Shown: positions 47,081 through 59,224 of the stretch, piece by piece | Layout: every line of letters starts with the position of its first letter | Numbering within the stretch: the stretch's first letter is position 1 | Position numbers and translations under genes: made by a program | Notes under the pieces: generated by a model | Told to the model about the DNA's origin: nothing | What the model saw: the letters and a program-made list of their open reading frames with translations, nothing else | Database searches by the model: none | Origin: Chrysaora quinquecirrha | Lineage: Eukaryota; Cnidaria; Scyphozoa; Semaeostomeae; Pelagiidae | Length of the DNA stretch: 64,000 nt | NCBI GenBank assembly: GCA_014526335.1 | Contig: JACTAT010000200.1 | Span: forward strand, 727,108-791,107 | Direction of reading: 5' to 3'

Positions 47081-47084
47081 CATC

Positions 47085-48070
47085 CTGATATTCAGTTCCA
47101 TCGCTAGAACAACTGGAATCCTCAAAGGCAAATGATTGATTTCCTTGCAGTATAACATTCAACTGCCAGAGCCTCACATCTGCAAAATCAATCTAAAAGA
47201 GAAATAAGATATTCTTGCTATATTTCAAAAGCAACATTTTGGGGAAAATACAACCAATTTTCAGAAACTATTATATGGTATAGTCTAGCTAGTATAGATA
47301 TATTGAATGCATAAAAAATTTATACATTCCATCCTTAAAATAAAATATATATATATAAAAAAACAAGTAATTGCTAATTATATACTTCAGTTGGAAGATT
47401 CCTTGAGGGAGGAGACAGGTATGCAACAATGGTTTGAAATTAAGTTCGAAAGTGTTCAAAATTCAAAATACAGCACACAAACATAGCTTATTTTTACCAT
47501 ATCAGTGACAATTTGAACTTATGGGATTTTGTCATAAGTCCATCATCAGTATGGCATCATTTTCGATGACGTCATTTCTTGAATTCAAAAATAAAATGTT
47601 GCCTATATTTGCATTTGTGCATTTCTATGCACGTTCTTGGTAGGGTGCAGTCATCAATACCATTGGATGGATTAATATAAATTAAATGAACTCTAGAAAT
47701 GCTGTTTAAACAAGCAAGGAATGATTATTTGTGGTTTTTTGGGAAACAAGCTAAACTAATTCTCCGTTCAAAGGTAAAGGTAAAGACACCTTATTTCAAC
47801 AGTGATCTGATCACATGCTTTTCCTTTAGAATCTATGTAGGCCACAGCGTTTACATCTTTGCCAATTGAGCATATCTACAAAGTATGAAATAGAACAACT
47901 GTCATATATATTATATTAACACATTATTATAATGCAGTTATAATTGCAGATTATGCAGCATGGGATATTTATGAGAAATTCCTACCACAACTGTCCAATA
48001 AAGGTCAATTCCATTTTCTCTGTGCGACACGACTTTTCCAGTAGGAATAACTAAATGCTTAATATTCATC
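47085..48070 (-). CDS. Small minus-strand gene, three exons, unknown
   Basis: Exon 1 (48070-47987) reads MNIKHLVIPTGKVVSHRENG after TCGCAG. Exon 2 (~47880-47812) reads ICSIGKDVNAVAYIDSKGKA, and the first two join in phase. Exon 3 (~47194-47085) reads IDFADVRLWQLNVILQGNQS, then FEDSSCSSDGTEYQDV and a stop. The exon 2 to 3 join is not in phase with the obvious donor GTGTCT. No domain was recognised. It could be a host gene or the tail of the KDZ-like gene upstream, separated by the TIR element at 48.4-49.1 kb. Confidence 0.4.
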
Positions 48071-48409
48071 TGCGAAAGATAATACTATTCAACTTAGGAG
48101 CTATTATCACAGGGTATACAACAAAGTAAAAACAGAATCCTGGAGAAAAAAACAGCCATATGCACACATACCTGTTGTTTACTTTAATACTCTATTACTC
48201 TTGAAGAAACGCATTCAATTCAGTCAGCATTCAAGGTGCACAAAATCTTAACTGTGCCAGAACCCTTGTGAAATATGAATTACCTGACTTTAATTGAATC
48301 AAACAAAACTTGTCAAAAATATTTGCATAACATCAATACAATAATAGTAAGGTAATGTAATTTGTTTATGTAAAACTGACTTGTGTTTTATTGATGCAGC
48401 TAGCTAGAG

Positions 48410-49106
48410 GCCCTTTGCACACTAGACCTGAATTTCTGCCAAAATTCTACCAAACAGTGGGGCGCATTTGCTAATTATTGAGTTCCGACCATAAATTCCT
48501 GATGCCCTGAAATAGTCTCTATCAATCATTTCGGCTTCTGATGACAGATTCGATAGGGTTCACCGTAACCTCTGAGAAGAATTCTTTCTTTCTTTCACTC
48601 AATGCACCATCAACTTGAATTATATTTATTTTGAAATTGCCTATTTTCGACATTTAGTGAATGACATGAATTAAATTTAAGAACCTGAGTTCTCCGACTT
48701 TAGCTCTTCAGAATATTGTTAAATAAAGAACCTTAATGCCGCTTGTTGCATTTGTAAAAGTGATAGTCTAACATATGCAGATAATAGCAACATCATTCTT
48801 TGCATTCTGCCCTGGCCGCTTTGCTCCAGCAAATAGAAAAACTCTTCATCCGACATCTTGTTTCGAGAACGAATGAAAAAAGCAAGAAAATGTCGCTTCA
48901 GGTCAAGAAATTAATCCGTGATGACATTTGGCAGAAATAAGGGCAGCTCGGGAGCTGCCCATATTTAATTAGTCGGCCTGTTTCATCCTTACTAGAATTT
49001 ATGGATAGTAGAAAATGCAAAAAAGTCCTTGCACACTAGGAAAAAAGGTGTTAATTTGTTAATCCTTACTAAAGTTTGGAAAAGTACTCTAGTGTGCAAA
49101 GGCCCT
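48410..49106. mobile_element. 0.7-kb TIR element (MITE-like)
   Basis: AGGCCCTTTGCACACTAGA at 48410 and the inverted TCTAGTGTGCAAAGGCCCT ending near 49107 differ at one base. A second partial copy of the terminus (CTTGCACACTAGG) lies at 49028. The interior is non-coding. It sits at the 3' end of the KDZ-like gene copy B, whose final reading frame ends inside the terminal repeat. Confidence 0.7.
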
Positions 49107-52100
49107 AAGAAATCTTGTACCTAAACATAGACGTCGCTATGTCTGATAATTCATAGACGTCGCTATGTCTGAAAATTTCATTGAAATAAGCATTTTCATA
49201 CGGTACATGCTCTTCTGGATTTACCCCATTTGCATCATCAGGGTTGCCCTCCTCCTTAAAGAATACGTCTTGGTCCATTTCCCGTGACTCATAGTAGTTA
49301 ATATCTGAAAAATCGACTGTATGCTGAATTGTCATCGTTGGATGACATTCTCAAATTGAATTGACTTGTTGTGTCTTTTGGACTGGCTGGCTTGCTACTA
49401 ACAGATGGAAATTTACTGCTACAAGTAGATGAGCTCACCACACTGCTTCTCTCACTATCACTTTCCCATTCACCACCCTCATCATCCCCTTGAGTATTTT
49501 TAGAATGACAGAGGACGGCCCGCCCAAGGTTATCGTAGGAAACAATCTGACATGTTCGTTTTTCCATTTCCACAATCACTTCCATATTTCTACTTTCATT
49601 CCACAAATCAATTATAGATCAGAACATAAAAATATGATTGGAAGGGGACATTTTATTCAGAAAACGCAAATTTAAGTTAAATGAGCCGTGTATCTGTTCT
49701 GCAACTTGACTATTTACCTGCCCAAAGACCTCTTCTACGCAACCAATTCTTCTCAGCACCTCTGTTTCATTGGACATATTTTTTTCGTGCAGCCTGTCAA
49801 AAAGTGCTAACTGCACATTGCTGCAAGTTACAGGATGAGCATTGTCACATAGAATTGGGTTCAATTCCACCACGGGTGCCAATCAAGGAAGAGAAACTTG
49901 CAAGGCACCTTTGTTAGCTAGCTCAACATTTTCATCAGTTGCTTCCACCGCTTGACCATGATTTGGGGAGAAGAACCGAGGAAAAATTTAATTTAACACT
50001 ATTTCGTCCAAGTCCTGTCTTAATTCAATTTATTATATCAAGTTTAGACCCTCTCTGGGACAAACCAAGTTTTCTAGCAAAAGCTTTCACTTCTTTTGGT
50101 CTGCTCTCGAACAATGTGTTGAGGAGCCGCTCCACAGACATTTCCCTACCCTCCAAATCTATGTCACCATCGTCGTTGTGGACCTTCAGATGTTCGAAAT
50201 TATAAATACAGTTGTCAGTCCTAGAGTTTTTCCCTATGAAAGGCGCCCAGAAGTTGAGGTCTGGTTTTATAACATTGCATTTATCTTTGCGACCTTGAAA
50301 TCCCCTGTTTGTCATCTCCTTGCCTACCTGGTCCCAGAATTCAAGACAATCAACAGTGTCTGGATTGTCATTGCTGTTGTGTTCTGCGCCTTCATTTATT
50401 GCGTCATCTTCTTTCGGTCGGTATTTGAAGGCTACTTTCCTATTTATGTCGGCAATTAGAATGTGTGGATGGTGCCCACATATCGCACAGTTAAATTCAT
50501 ATGTTCGATTGCTTAGGGATTCAAAATGTAAATATGCATTCACAACAAGATTACTGTTAAAGTTACAACAAAGAGTTCCTCGGCAATTCTACAATCACTG
50601 CCGATCGATGGGTGATTTTTGACACAAATGCGTAGATAATTACAGACATCAAGGCCTATAAGGAATAGGTCATCAAAATTATGGACCCCATGGTCTGTTT
50701 CCTGGTATCTATAATATGTCTGGCAATTATTGTATTTGACGAAGAAGGTTTCAAATGATTCTTTGTAGCCTTTTAGTGTTAAGATACGTGCAGCCCCAGT
50801 TATTTTGATGGGCTGGCTCAATTTCTTACTACATATATGACATGTTGTTTCACTGAGTTTATAGAATATTGTTTGCTTCGTATTGGATTTTATCGTGAGG
50901 TAATGGAAAAGGAACACACTTTTTGTTATTTAAGTATTCCGCCATGCCATTCAGTACATCCGAATGATTTGGCAGATAAATCACTGAATTTGAAGTGCTA
51001 TTATCATTGTTAGCCTCATTGTCTTCAGGTTCAGTGGTCTCACCTTGCGCCACACCCATTTCTGTTTGCTCTGCTGTTATATCGCTTAGCTTATTAGTTT
51101 GATGTAAAAACCACAACACAACTGCTTTATGAATGCAAAAATATTTCTCGCTTCTACATCAACAATCTAGACGACCAGAAAGGCTGTTGTAGAAAAGAAT
51201 GCATCCAAGCACAGGGGTATATGTGTGCAAGTTGTATCATATATAGACAAATGTATGTGATTGTTATCCTCCCAGCTTACAAGGATTTGATGGTTATAGT
51301 GTTGATAACGGTACTGCAGTTCAAGGCACTTGTCCACAGTTTCCTCTGTTAAGACTCAAAACTTGCCACCTGCAGCCAGTTGGAATAGTGCTTGTTCTTT
51401 TAAATTTGTATGACTCGAAAATAGTGCATTATTCACTAAAAGCAAGTGCTGGCATTCCCTTCCTTGCATACCTGACCGGGCGGACACGGCCATTTCCTGC
51501 CTGCAACGCTCATCTTCACAATCAACTCTGGCACCCTCTGAATTATTAAGCAATTTTCATACATGCAAAGGTTAACCGACACCTCCATGGCTAGACTTTT
51601 TGACCATGTAGATGTCTTCCTCCCTTTCACAGCATATTGCTATATAAGATATATCTACATCGTGCCATCTCTAGTAATGTCGTTTTAGATTTTTCTTACT
51701 TATTTGTTTTTTGCAAATATTACAGGTTGCAGTTCCTTCTCGCTGTGGTCCGCTCCAGTTTGTTGTCAACATTTGGTTGTTTGGGCTTTAAGCCTGTTGC
51801 ATTTGAAGCTTTTACATCGGTAACTTTGCTGTTACCTTTTTTCTTCATATGACCTTCAAGATGGGTTTCAATGCGACACTTCCTATTTATTAGAGCTGGG
51901 CATTGTGGACAATGGTAACGCAACACGTTTGAAGTACTTTCTGGGTGCAGTAGTTTACAGGGCAAAATAGTTTTCTCCTCTTACCTGAGAATGCGCTTCG
52001 TGTGAAGCAAACGGACATGACGTTCAGCTAAGGACCTAAAAGTAAAAATTGTTTAATTAGGGCATAGTTTGCAATAGAGATGATGGGCTTCCTCATTACT

Positions 52101-53444
52101 CTTTCTTGTGTCATCCTCTCTGCAGGGTACGAAAAAAAGTCAGATTGTGCAACATTGTCTGACTTGTTCACTAGAGACACTTGGCCTAATTTTTTTCCTT
52201 TGAACACTTGTTTTCCTTTGGCGCAGATGGCATACTGACCTCAGCACTCATGGTCATGGTCATCTGAACAATGTGGTTTGGGAAGGGTTGGTGACGTGGT
52301 TAGATCTTTTGAGGAGATACTAGATAAACGGTGATTTTCATCAACATCATTGTCGTGAGCCACCTCATAGAATTGCTAGTTGACCGTCCTATCACACTGC
52401 TGCTCCTCCTCGATGCTGCTGCTGGAATTAGTGGAGTATTGTTGTTTGGGTTCATTCGTTTGCGAAGATGGATTTGATGCTGCACCGATATCTGAAGAGT
52501 CAGTTATGACCATAGCAAATTGGCAAATGTCCAGAGAAATATAACCCTACAATTTCTATGTTATTAAAACAAAGCACAGGAAGTCGTTGTAAATGGAAAT
52601 GTTTCTTAGATAAGAGAAGTCACTGCCCAAATCACTTACACTCCCTTCCAAGCCTCGGAATGATTTCTCCTCTAGAGCGGCAATGTGCATCGTAATAACA
52701 GAGACCCCGCAAATATGATTGTCATTCTGCAAGAGAAAGTGCATCCAGCGATCTTTGGAGCACACTTCACCACCCCTCTATCCCGACTTTCGGCTTTACG
52801 GCATGCAAAGTCCTTATGGAAATGTTCAGACCCTTTTCCAAAATACCTGTATACTTTAGGCAATCTGCTAGGATTTTAGCCAAGTTTTTAGGGGCCTCCC
52901 ATCCCAACGAGTCTCCGCAGTGGATTTCATTTTCTTGCACATAGTAGACTCTGACAGCAAAGTGGCAACCGTTTGGGTTTGTTTGCCCCCATGCCTGCTT
53001 CCCCCAAAAAATGAACCTCCCTAGCCCATCCAACATTCATACAGAATATCAATCTACTTAGCGCTTTTCCGCATGTATCTTTGCGGAAATTTCTATTGAA
53101 TGCCTGTGGATTGCTGGTGATCATGTCGTTGAGGTACACTGTTTGTGCATCAACAACGGATTCATTTACCATTCATACAAAAAAATCGATCAAGTCACTG
53201 GACAACCAGCGCTTGCACAGCATGAACTTCAAACTTGAAACTTGCAGATGCAGGTGTTCAACAACATGATCATCAGGTTTACTATTAATTAGAGCAAGAA
53301 GATGCTCTACTAGTGCAACCTCTAAATTAGGAGTTCCATCTGGTCGCTTCAAATTCTGACGTGCCTTCTGGAACCAAGAGACCTCTTCCAGTGACTGCTG
53401 CTCTTTTCTCAAACTGGTTCCTTTCTTGAAAAGGTTCGTTCGTC
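49105..53444 (-). pseudogene. KDZ/HMGXB3-like transposase gene copy B with Ulp1-like peptidase domain, degenerate
   Basis: Minus-strand pieces in order. At 53.4-52.6 kb, a Ulp1/C48-type cysteine peptidase: WLSSDLIDFFV, then His in GCHFAVRVYYV, Asp in HCGDSLGWEAP, and Gln/Cys in QNDNHICGVSVI after an acceptor TTGCAG. At 51.97-51.9 kb, a C2H2 finger, CPQCPALINRKCRIETHLEGH. At ~51.5 kb, a SWIM-like ECQHL. At 50.9-50.55 kb, CHICSKKL and YYRYQETDHGVHNFDD. At 50.5 kb, NCAICGHHPHILIADINRKV. At 49.9-49.6 kb, a transposase-core-like VFGQVNSQVAEQIHGSFNLN. At 49.3 kb, an acidic tail. The order fits KDZ-superfamily transposases and HMGXB3 relatives; naming the superfamily is inference. Frameshifts near 53172, 53036, 51550, 50880 and 50600 break the frame. 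Confidence 0.55.
52670..53444 (-). CDS. Ulp1/C48-like cysteine peptidase domain of KDZ-like copy B
   Basis: The catalytic set of this peptidase family is visible in the right order: His (GCHFAVRVY), Asp (CGDSLGW), Gln and Cys (QNDNHICGVSV). Such domains cut SUMO or related conjugates, and in transposons they ride along with several DNA-transposon classes. The coding sequence is split by frameshifts near 53172 and 53036, and an intron lies before the Cys box. The protein is unlikely to be made from this copy. Confidence 0.6.
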
Positions 53445-53449
53445 TACCT

Positions 53450-54500
53450 ACAAAAATAAAACATTGGAGTGAGTTCTTAAGTTTACACAGCGAGGCTGTG
53501 ACGTCCCTTAGATATGTACAATATAATTGCAAGGACTCCTAGTAGCAATTACCTTTGAACCTACAGCACATTTCCTCCTGCCACCATCTCGCATAGGGAA
53601 TTTGCTGGTATGAACTGAAGAAGAAAAGAAATATTTTGGGGAGCCACAGTGAGCAACTCTATTTTCAAATAAAGTGAGCACATGAGAAGTGGCTGGACGG
53701 ACCTATACCCTTGCGTGTTTCCAACATGGCTGCTCATGAGAAGAGCAGTGGACTGCTGTTGAAAAATGTCGAGAAAGCCATCGCGGAATGAGCATCTCCT
53801 CGAACACTTGAAGAGATTGCAGCTCAATGTATTGACCACATAAAAATATAGTCGCTGATAAGTCAAAGTCACCACCACAACGTTATTTATTAATATGCCA
53901 GTTTGCCTTATTGCAGTTTCCGGCAAATGAAAAATATTGATCATTGACTCGATGCCCGGTTAGGTATGTAAATAAGGCAACATTTCATTGAAGAGCAATT
54001 AGTTCTAGGCCAACCTATTTCTATTCTACTCTAGGATTAAGATAGAGTTATAAGGCTGGCCAATCTGTAGATTGTTTAAATGTAATAACATCTGAACTAA
54101 GGTAGTCTAGGCCTATACCTATGCAACCTACAACAGAATTTGCAAATGACTAGGATGTTGGAGAGGAAAGTTTGCTTGGGTTTATCAGAAAATCACAAAA
54201 TTCATTTGTAATTGGGTATTCAGGGTGTTCTGAAAATGAGTTGGAAAAATTTTCATTATGTGCAACATGCAGTTCAGTTACTGCAGCAGTAGGTAGTGTA
54301 GGACAACTGTGTAGCATTTTATAGTTTTCCCTGTTTGTGTCTTTATTAAATACACTACCTCCACTAAAATCTTTTTATTTTGAAAATGTAGTAGGTGAAG
54401 ATTCATGAAAAGGATGTCTGTCTGAGGGCGGTCTAGGCCAAAATCAACATTGTCTATGAAATAGCCTAGAAAGAGTCAAAGCCTTTTGATCTGAATCCTT
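53450..54500. other. Spacer with a short coding relic
   Basis: On the plus strand at 53734-53850 an ATG begins MAAHEKSSGLLLKNVEKAIA, then TGA, then ASPRTLEEIAAQCIDHIKI in the same frame. It may be a broken exon. The overlapping minus-strand 127-codon frame looks like its shadow. Nothing else was seen. Confidence 0.3.
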
Positions 54501-54505
54501 TTGCT

Positions 54506-57337
54506 GTGATGTTTGCCAGTGCTTTTAGGCTTGCTTTTTGTATAGCTTATCATACAAATCATTTCTTAAGTCAAACTTCAGAAATCCCTTCGAAAAAAGA
54601 CCACTTTGTTGCTCTCTGCATGCCTGATGAGAAATTTTCAAATGACATCCAAATCCTGCCTGTTCTTCCAAGCATCAACATAACTTCATGTGAGTTACAG
54701 CAAAAAGGTACCAAAATCCTCATTTCTGATACTCCATCTGTCGTCAAAAAAGCATCTTGCCTGCCACCTATTATCAGTAGAGCTAAAAAGCCATTTTCTT
54801 CCTCTGTAAGCAATAATTTCCCTTCTGCATCAGTTGTTCCAAAGCTATGTCCAAAGATTGAGAGTAGTTCATTGCCTAAAGAGATTGACATTCACTTGAA
54901 AACTCACATAGTTCCACGAACTGTTGGCTGCAAAAAGAGAAAACAGCTTACAATTGACACCATGAATCTCAAAAAAAAGGCTTCTGTTTCTGAGAAAAAT
55001 TTGCCTTCAGGGGAAGTTAAATGTGTCTTACCTCCAATAAAGGAGCATGAATCTCCAGATCTTTTATCTCCTGCAGAGAAAGAGCCAGACAGCATGAGTG
55101 CTGCAGCTTCTCGATTTCACAATGATATTGGAAACTTTGTTGATGGCATTCCTTCTCTTTCTGATGAAGCAAAGTATGACCTAATTTGCCATGTCTGGAA
55201 GCCTGATCCAGGTTAGGAGTTTCCTCTTGCTGAAAACAACAGGAAGTTTCATTACAGCTGGTTATCAAAGTACCCATGGCTTGTTTATTCTAAGTCTTTG
55301 ATGGAGCTTTTTGTCTTAATTGTCTGCTCTTTGGTTGTGATGAGAGTGGTCAAAATGCATCTAAGTTGAAGAACTTGTATCGATCACCTTTAAAGATATG
55401 GTCCTCTGCCCTTCAAAAATTAAATAAACATGCCGAAAAATGTAGCATCCATTCGAATGCTTCACTAAAAGCTTCCCACTTTAAGCTTCGAATGCAACAG
55501 AAAGCTACGTCTATGAATGTTCTTTTAGACAAAGCAAATAAGGAGCAGATTGAGAAAAATAAGCAAAGTCTTAAGCCAACTGTTGACCTTGTTATGCTTT
55601 GTGGAAGGCAAAATATCGCACTGAGGGGCCGTCGTGACGATTCAAAACATCTTGAAGATGAGCATAACAACCCAGGAAATTTCCAAGAACTTTATGATTT
55701 TGGAGCTCGATGTGCCAATAAAGCTGCAGAGAAATACCCAAAAAATGCGACGTACCGGTGAAAGACCACACAAAATGAGATAATTTCTATATGTGGCAAA
55801 TTGCTGACTGAGACTCTTGTTTCTGAAATCCGGGAGGCAAAATTTTTTTCCATTTTAGCTGACGAAGCCACCGATATTTCAAACATAGAGCAAATGTCAC
55901 TTGTTATTCGATTTGTTGATAGTAGCATGATGATTCGAGAAGAATTCATGGGACTTATTCCTTGCAATCGTGGTCTTTCGGGTGAGGCAATCGCTGCTAC
56001 TATTCTTAATGCAGTGAAAAACCTTTGTCTGTCTATGACTTACTGTCGTAGCCAGGGTTTCGATGGTGCTGGCAATATGGCTGGTAGAATTTAGCTCGAA
56101 TTCAAATACTTCACAAAAATACCTTGTTCGTTCATTGTAGCTCTCATGTTCTGAATCTTTGTATAGCTTCATCTTGTCAAATCCAAGCGATTAAGAATAT
56201 GATGGACAAAGTTCGCATTTTATCAGAGTTTTTCAACTACTCTCCCAAACGTTCTCAGCTACTTCAGAGCAAAATCAAGGAAATGCTTCCCAAGTCAAGT
56301 CACACTCGCCTGATTGATGTCTGTCGGACGAGGTGGGTAGCAAGAATAGACAGGTTAGGTATAATGGTGCAGCTATATTCAGCTGTCATAGCTACTCTGA
56401 TAGTAATCAAAACAAATGAAGATAAAAGCTGGAATGACATGGCTGGAAAGCTGTCAGCCTGTACCATTATTGTGCTTCATTCAAGTTTTTAATATCACTC
56501 GTGGTTGTTTCCCCGTGCCTTGAAGTGACAAGGCCCCTAACAAAGCATCTTCAAAGCGCTTCTTTAGATTTTGCTGCAGCTCAGGATAAGATTTCTCTTC
56601 TGTTTGTGATGCTTGAAAGAATGCGCAATGAAGTTGATTCAAAACACCGTATCTGGTTTAAAGAAGCAGCGAAGCTTGCTTCCACTGTTGGAAAAGTCCC
56701 AGAAAGGCCAAGAACAGTAGGTCGTCAGATCCATCAAAACAATGTCCCTTCTGACTCGCCTGTTGATTACTTTCGAAGATCAATCACGATTCCCTTTTTG
56801 GATTATTTGAAAAATCACATTAGCTCTCGCTTCTCGAAGGCGAGTCTTGATATAATGAATGTGCTACATGCTATGCCATATCATGTAGTTTCCCAGTCAG
56901 ACTGGCAAGTGGGATTCCGCAGGTTTCTTCTCAAATATCAGGAGGACATGCCCGAGCCTCGTTATATCTCCACTGAGCTTGAACTGTGGAGTGAATATTG
57001 CAATCAAATTAGTAGCACGTCGCCAAAGAATGTCCAGGAATTGCTCCTGGTTATTGATCCTGTTTCGTTTCCAAACATACTGATGGCATTTCAAATATTC
57101 GCAACAATCCCTGTGACAACCTGTACTTGTGAACGTTCCATATCTACGTTGAGAAGGTTGAAAACGTACTTAAGAAATTCTATGTCTGAGACACGCCTTA
57201 ATGGTTTGATTATGCTTAATGCGCATCGTGAGATAAAGCTAGATACGGAAGCTGTTATTGAGCGCTTTGCTCGAAAAGGAAACAGAAGAATTCTCTTGTT
57301 GGATGATTGGCTGGATGATCTCTTGACGGCTGTGTAA
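54506..57337 (+). pseudogene. hAT-family transposase, nearly full length, frameshifted
   Basis: A Ser/Lys-rich N-terminus is followed by a TTF-type zinc-finger region (FHYSWLSKYPWLVYSK, then GAFCLNCLLFGC), KIWSSALQKLNKHAEKCSIH, the first catalytic region (FFSILADEATDISNIEQMSL), FDGAGNMAG, VHCSSHVLNLCIASSCQ, RTRWVARI, and the C-terminal dimerisation region (TTCTCERSISTLRRLKTYLR, SETRLNGLIMLNAHREI). The D-D-E positions (ADEATD, GFDGAG, CERS) look intact. Damage: TAG at 55214 in place of an expected aromatic codon, and frameshifts near 55295, 55760, 56090 and 56490. hAT proteins cut and paste DNA with 8-bp target duplications. TIRs were not located. Confidence 0.8.
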
Positions 57338-57539
57338 TGTTTATGATTTTCAAGTTTTTTGAGTGGTTTCGTTCATAAATTTCCACATGACTTTCGTGTT
57401 GGATTCTTTGCATTATTCAGTTTTGTATATAATACTTGTATATATACTAGTGTTATCAACATAGATCCATCTAATCTAAGTTATGTTTGGCACAGATTGT
57501 TGGCAGTTTATAGTTCATTTTAAGTATTGTTGTTTCTTG

Positions 57540-58115
57540 CAGATAGTATTAGCACTTGCTCCGTATGGAAGAGTATGGAGATCAAAAGCGGAAAGTTTGC
57601 TGCAAGGCTGCACTGCAAAGGGACAGGCATGCGGAACAGGGGGCTGCACTATGAAGTTTGTTGTTGCTATTAGCTTTGGGAAGGGGGTTATTTCCACAGA
57701 GTATTACGAAAAAAGGAATGGAAAATACTTCTCTAACTTTTTGGACAGAAATTTTCAGTCATTTGTAGAAGCTTCTGGAAAGAACAGTCGCATGTGGATA
57801 CAACATGGATACCCTTCGCAAAATTGTGGTCTGGCAAAACAAGCTATGAAATGTGTAAACTCAGAACTATTTCTGATTCCACCTAGAAGTCCAGACATAA
57901 ATCCTGTTCAGAATGTCTTTGCAATGGCGAAAAGAATACTCAAACAAGAAGCGATTGATTGTAACATTTCCTATGAATCATAGGAGCAATTTCCACAAAG
58001 AGTTGTGAATGTATTGAATTCTGTTCCAGTTGAAAAAATTGATACTATAATTGAGTCAATGCCTAAACGAATGAAAATGATAATTGCCACCAACAGGGAA
58101 AGAATTAAGTATTAA
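57540..58115 (+). pseudogene. Tc1/mariner-superfamily transposase, C-terminal part, catalytic residues lost
   Basis: The frame reads GRVWRSKAESL, CTMKFVVAISFGKGVISTEY, YFSNFLDRNFQSFVEAS, then MWIQHGYPSQNCGLAKQAMK, LIPPRSPDINPVQNVFAMAK, a TAG at 57981-57983, and continues in frame to SMPKRMKMIIATNRERIKY and TAA at 58113-58115. The family expects D-x-D-P-S-Q-N and S-P-D-L-N-P-I-E-N. Here the aspartates before PSQN are H and Y, and the Glu of I-E-N is Gln. Two of three catalytic positions are therefore gone, and the N-terminal DNA-binding half is missing. It starts 200 bp after the hAT relic. Confidence 0.75.
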
Positions 58116-58214
58116 ATGATTAACAGTCTTGCTGTATAATGTAAAGTTTTAGTTATTGTAATGCACCAATTTTAATCTTGATTGCAACTAGCACGACATA
58201 TACATATTTGTGCG

Positions 58215-58812
58215 ACAATATTTTCCTATGAGTGAATATAATTATTTAGGAAGATTGCTAACACCAGAGAATGAGATGGCCAAAGAAATCGACCAACGAA
58301 TAACAACAGGCTGGAGAAGATTCGGACAGTACAACAGCTTCCTTAAAGACCAAAGAATGCCAATGTGCCTCAAGAAGAAAATAATGGACACAGTCGTACT
58401 TCCAGCAATAACATATGGCGCAGAGACATGGTCGCTCACAAAACATCAAAGAAACAAACTAGCAGTAGCTCAAAGAAGTATGGAAAGATCAATGTTGAAC
58501 ATCACAAGAAGAGATAAGATCAGAAATGAAGTAATAAGAGCAAAGACAAAAATCATCGACATCATCAGAAAAGTGAAGACAATGAAAGGGCAGTGGGCAG
58601 GATATCTAGCCAGAATGCCGAGCAACAAATGGGCGAAAAAGACCACCGAATGGACGCCTAGAGAAGGACGGCGATCAAGTGGGAGGCCAAAGCGAAGATG
58701 GAGGGATGGTGTCAAAGAGAAAGCTGGTGCAACATGGACCCACATGGCACAAGACCGAAGCGCATGGAAGCAGCTGTGGAGGCCATACGCCAGCAGTGGC
58801 GTGACAGACTGA
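58215..58812 (+). CDS. 5'-truncated non-LTR retrotransposon, RTE-like ORF C-terminus
   Basis: An unbroken frame reads EYNYLGRLLTPENEMAKEID, TGWRRFGQYNSFLKDQRMPM, LPAITYGAETWSLTKHQRNK, MERSMLNITRRDKIRNEVIR, then GRRSSGRPKRRWRDGVK and WTHMAQDRSAWKQLW to TGA at 58810-58812. This is the part just after the reverse-transcriptase palm in endonuclease/RT proteins of RTE-like LINEs (Y-L-G, L-P-x-x-T-Y-G-x-E-T-W, G-R-P-x-R-R-W). The catalytic F/Y-x-D-D lies upstream and is absent, which is the usual outcome of incomplete target-primed reverse transcription. A microsatellite tail follows directly, also typical of RTE elements. The intact frame suggests a recent insertion. Confidence 0.75.
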
Positions 58813-58813
58813 C

Positions 58814-58836
58814 ATGATGATGATGATGATGATGAT
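58814..58836. repeat. (ATG)n tail of the RTE-like element
   Basis: Seven to eight ATG repeats start two bases after the stop codon of the LINE fragment. RTE-clade elements commonly end in short tandem repeats rather than poly(A). Confidence 0.85.
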
Positions 58837-58975
58837 TTTCCTATGTGTTTTTAATTTCTAATTGTAGTTGTGTATATGATTGCATGTACAGTATTGGTTG
58901 CAACAATGTGTATGTTTGTATGACAAGCAATAGCTTGTTTTCGGAAACAATTTACCTAATGAACAGATTGTTAAT

Positions 58976-59224
58976 CACGGGTCAGCAATGAGCGCAACGA
59001 GTCAGCAACGAGTCAGCAAAATGGGTCAGCAATTTGCGATGTTCAAATGCTTAGTTATCAACGGGTCAGCACGAGTCAGCAACACTTTTTTATAAATTAT
59101 ATATATATATTTTTTAAAAAAGAAGTGCTGACCCATGCTGACTCCTTGAGTCCAATAGGATTTTATATCTTTGAACGGCTGACCCTTTGGCGGACCGGTT
59201 GCTGACTCGTTGCTGACTCGCTGA
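58976..59224. repeat. Imperfect palindrome built from GTCAGCAACGA motifs
   Basis: GGGTCAGCAATGAGCGCAAC, GAGTCAGCAACGAGTCAGC and CAGCACGAGTCAGCAAC on the left face inverted TGCTGACTCGTTGCTGACTC and GTGCTGACCCATGCTGACTC on the right across an AT-rich centre (59085-59120). It looks like a small palindromic MITE. Confidence 0.75.

Noticed and set aside
50178..50622. Plus-strand frames of 93 and 100 codons
   Set aside because: They are antisense shadows of the KDZ-like copy B exons, which hold the recognisable cysteine motifs.
53561..53944. 127-codon minus-strand frame
   Set aside because: Overlaps a more coding-like plus-strand patch; no motif or splice support.
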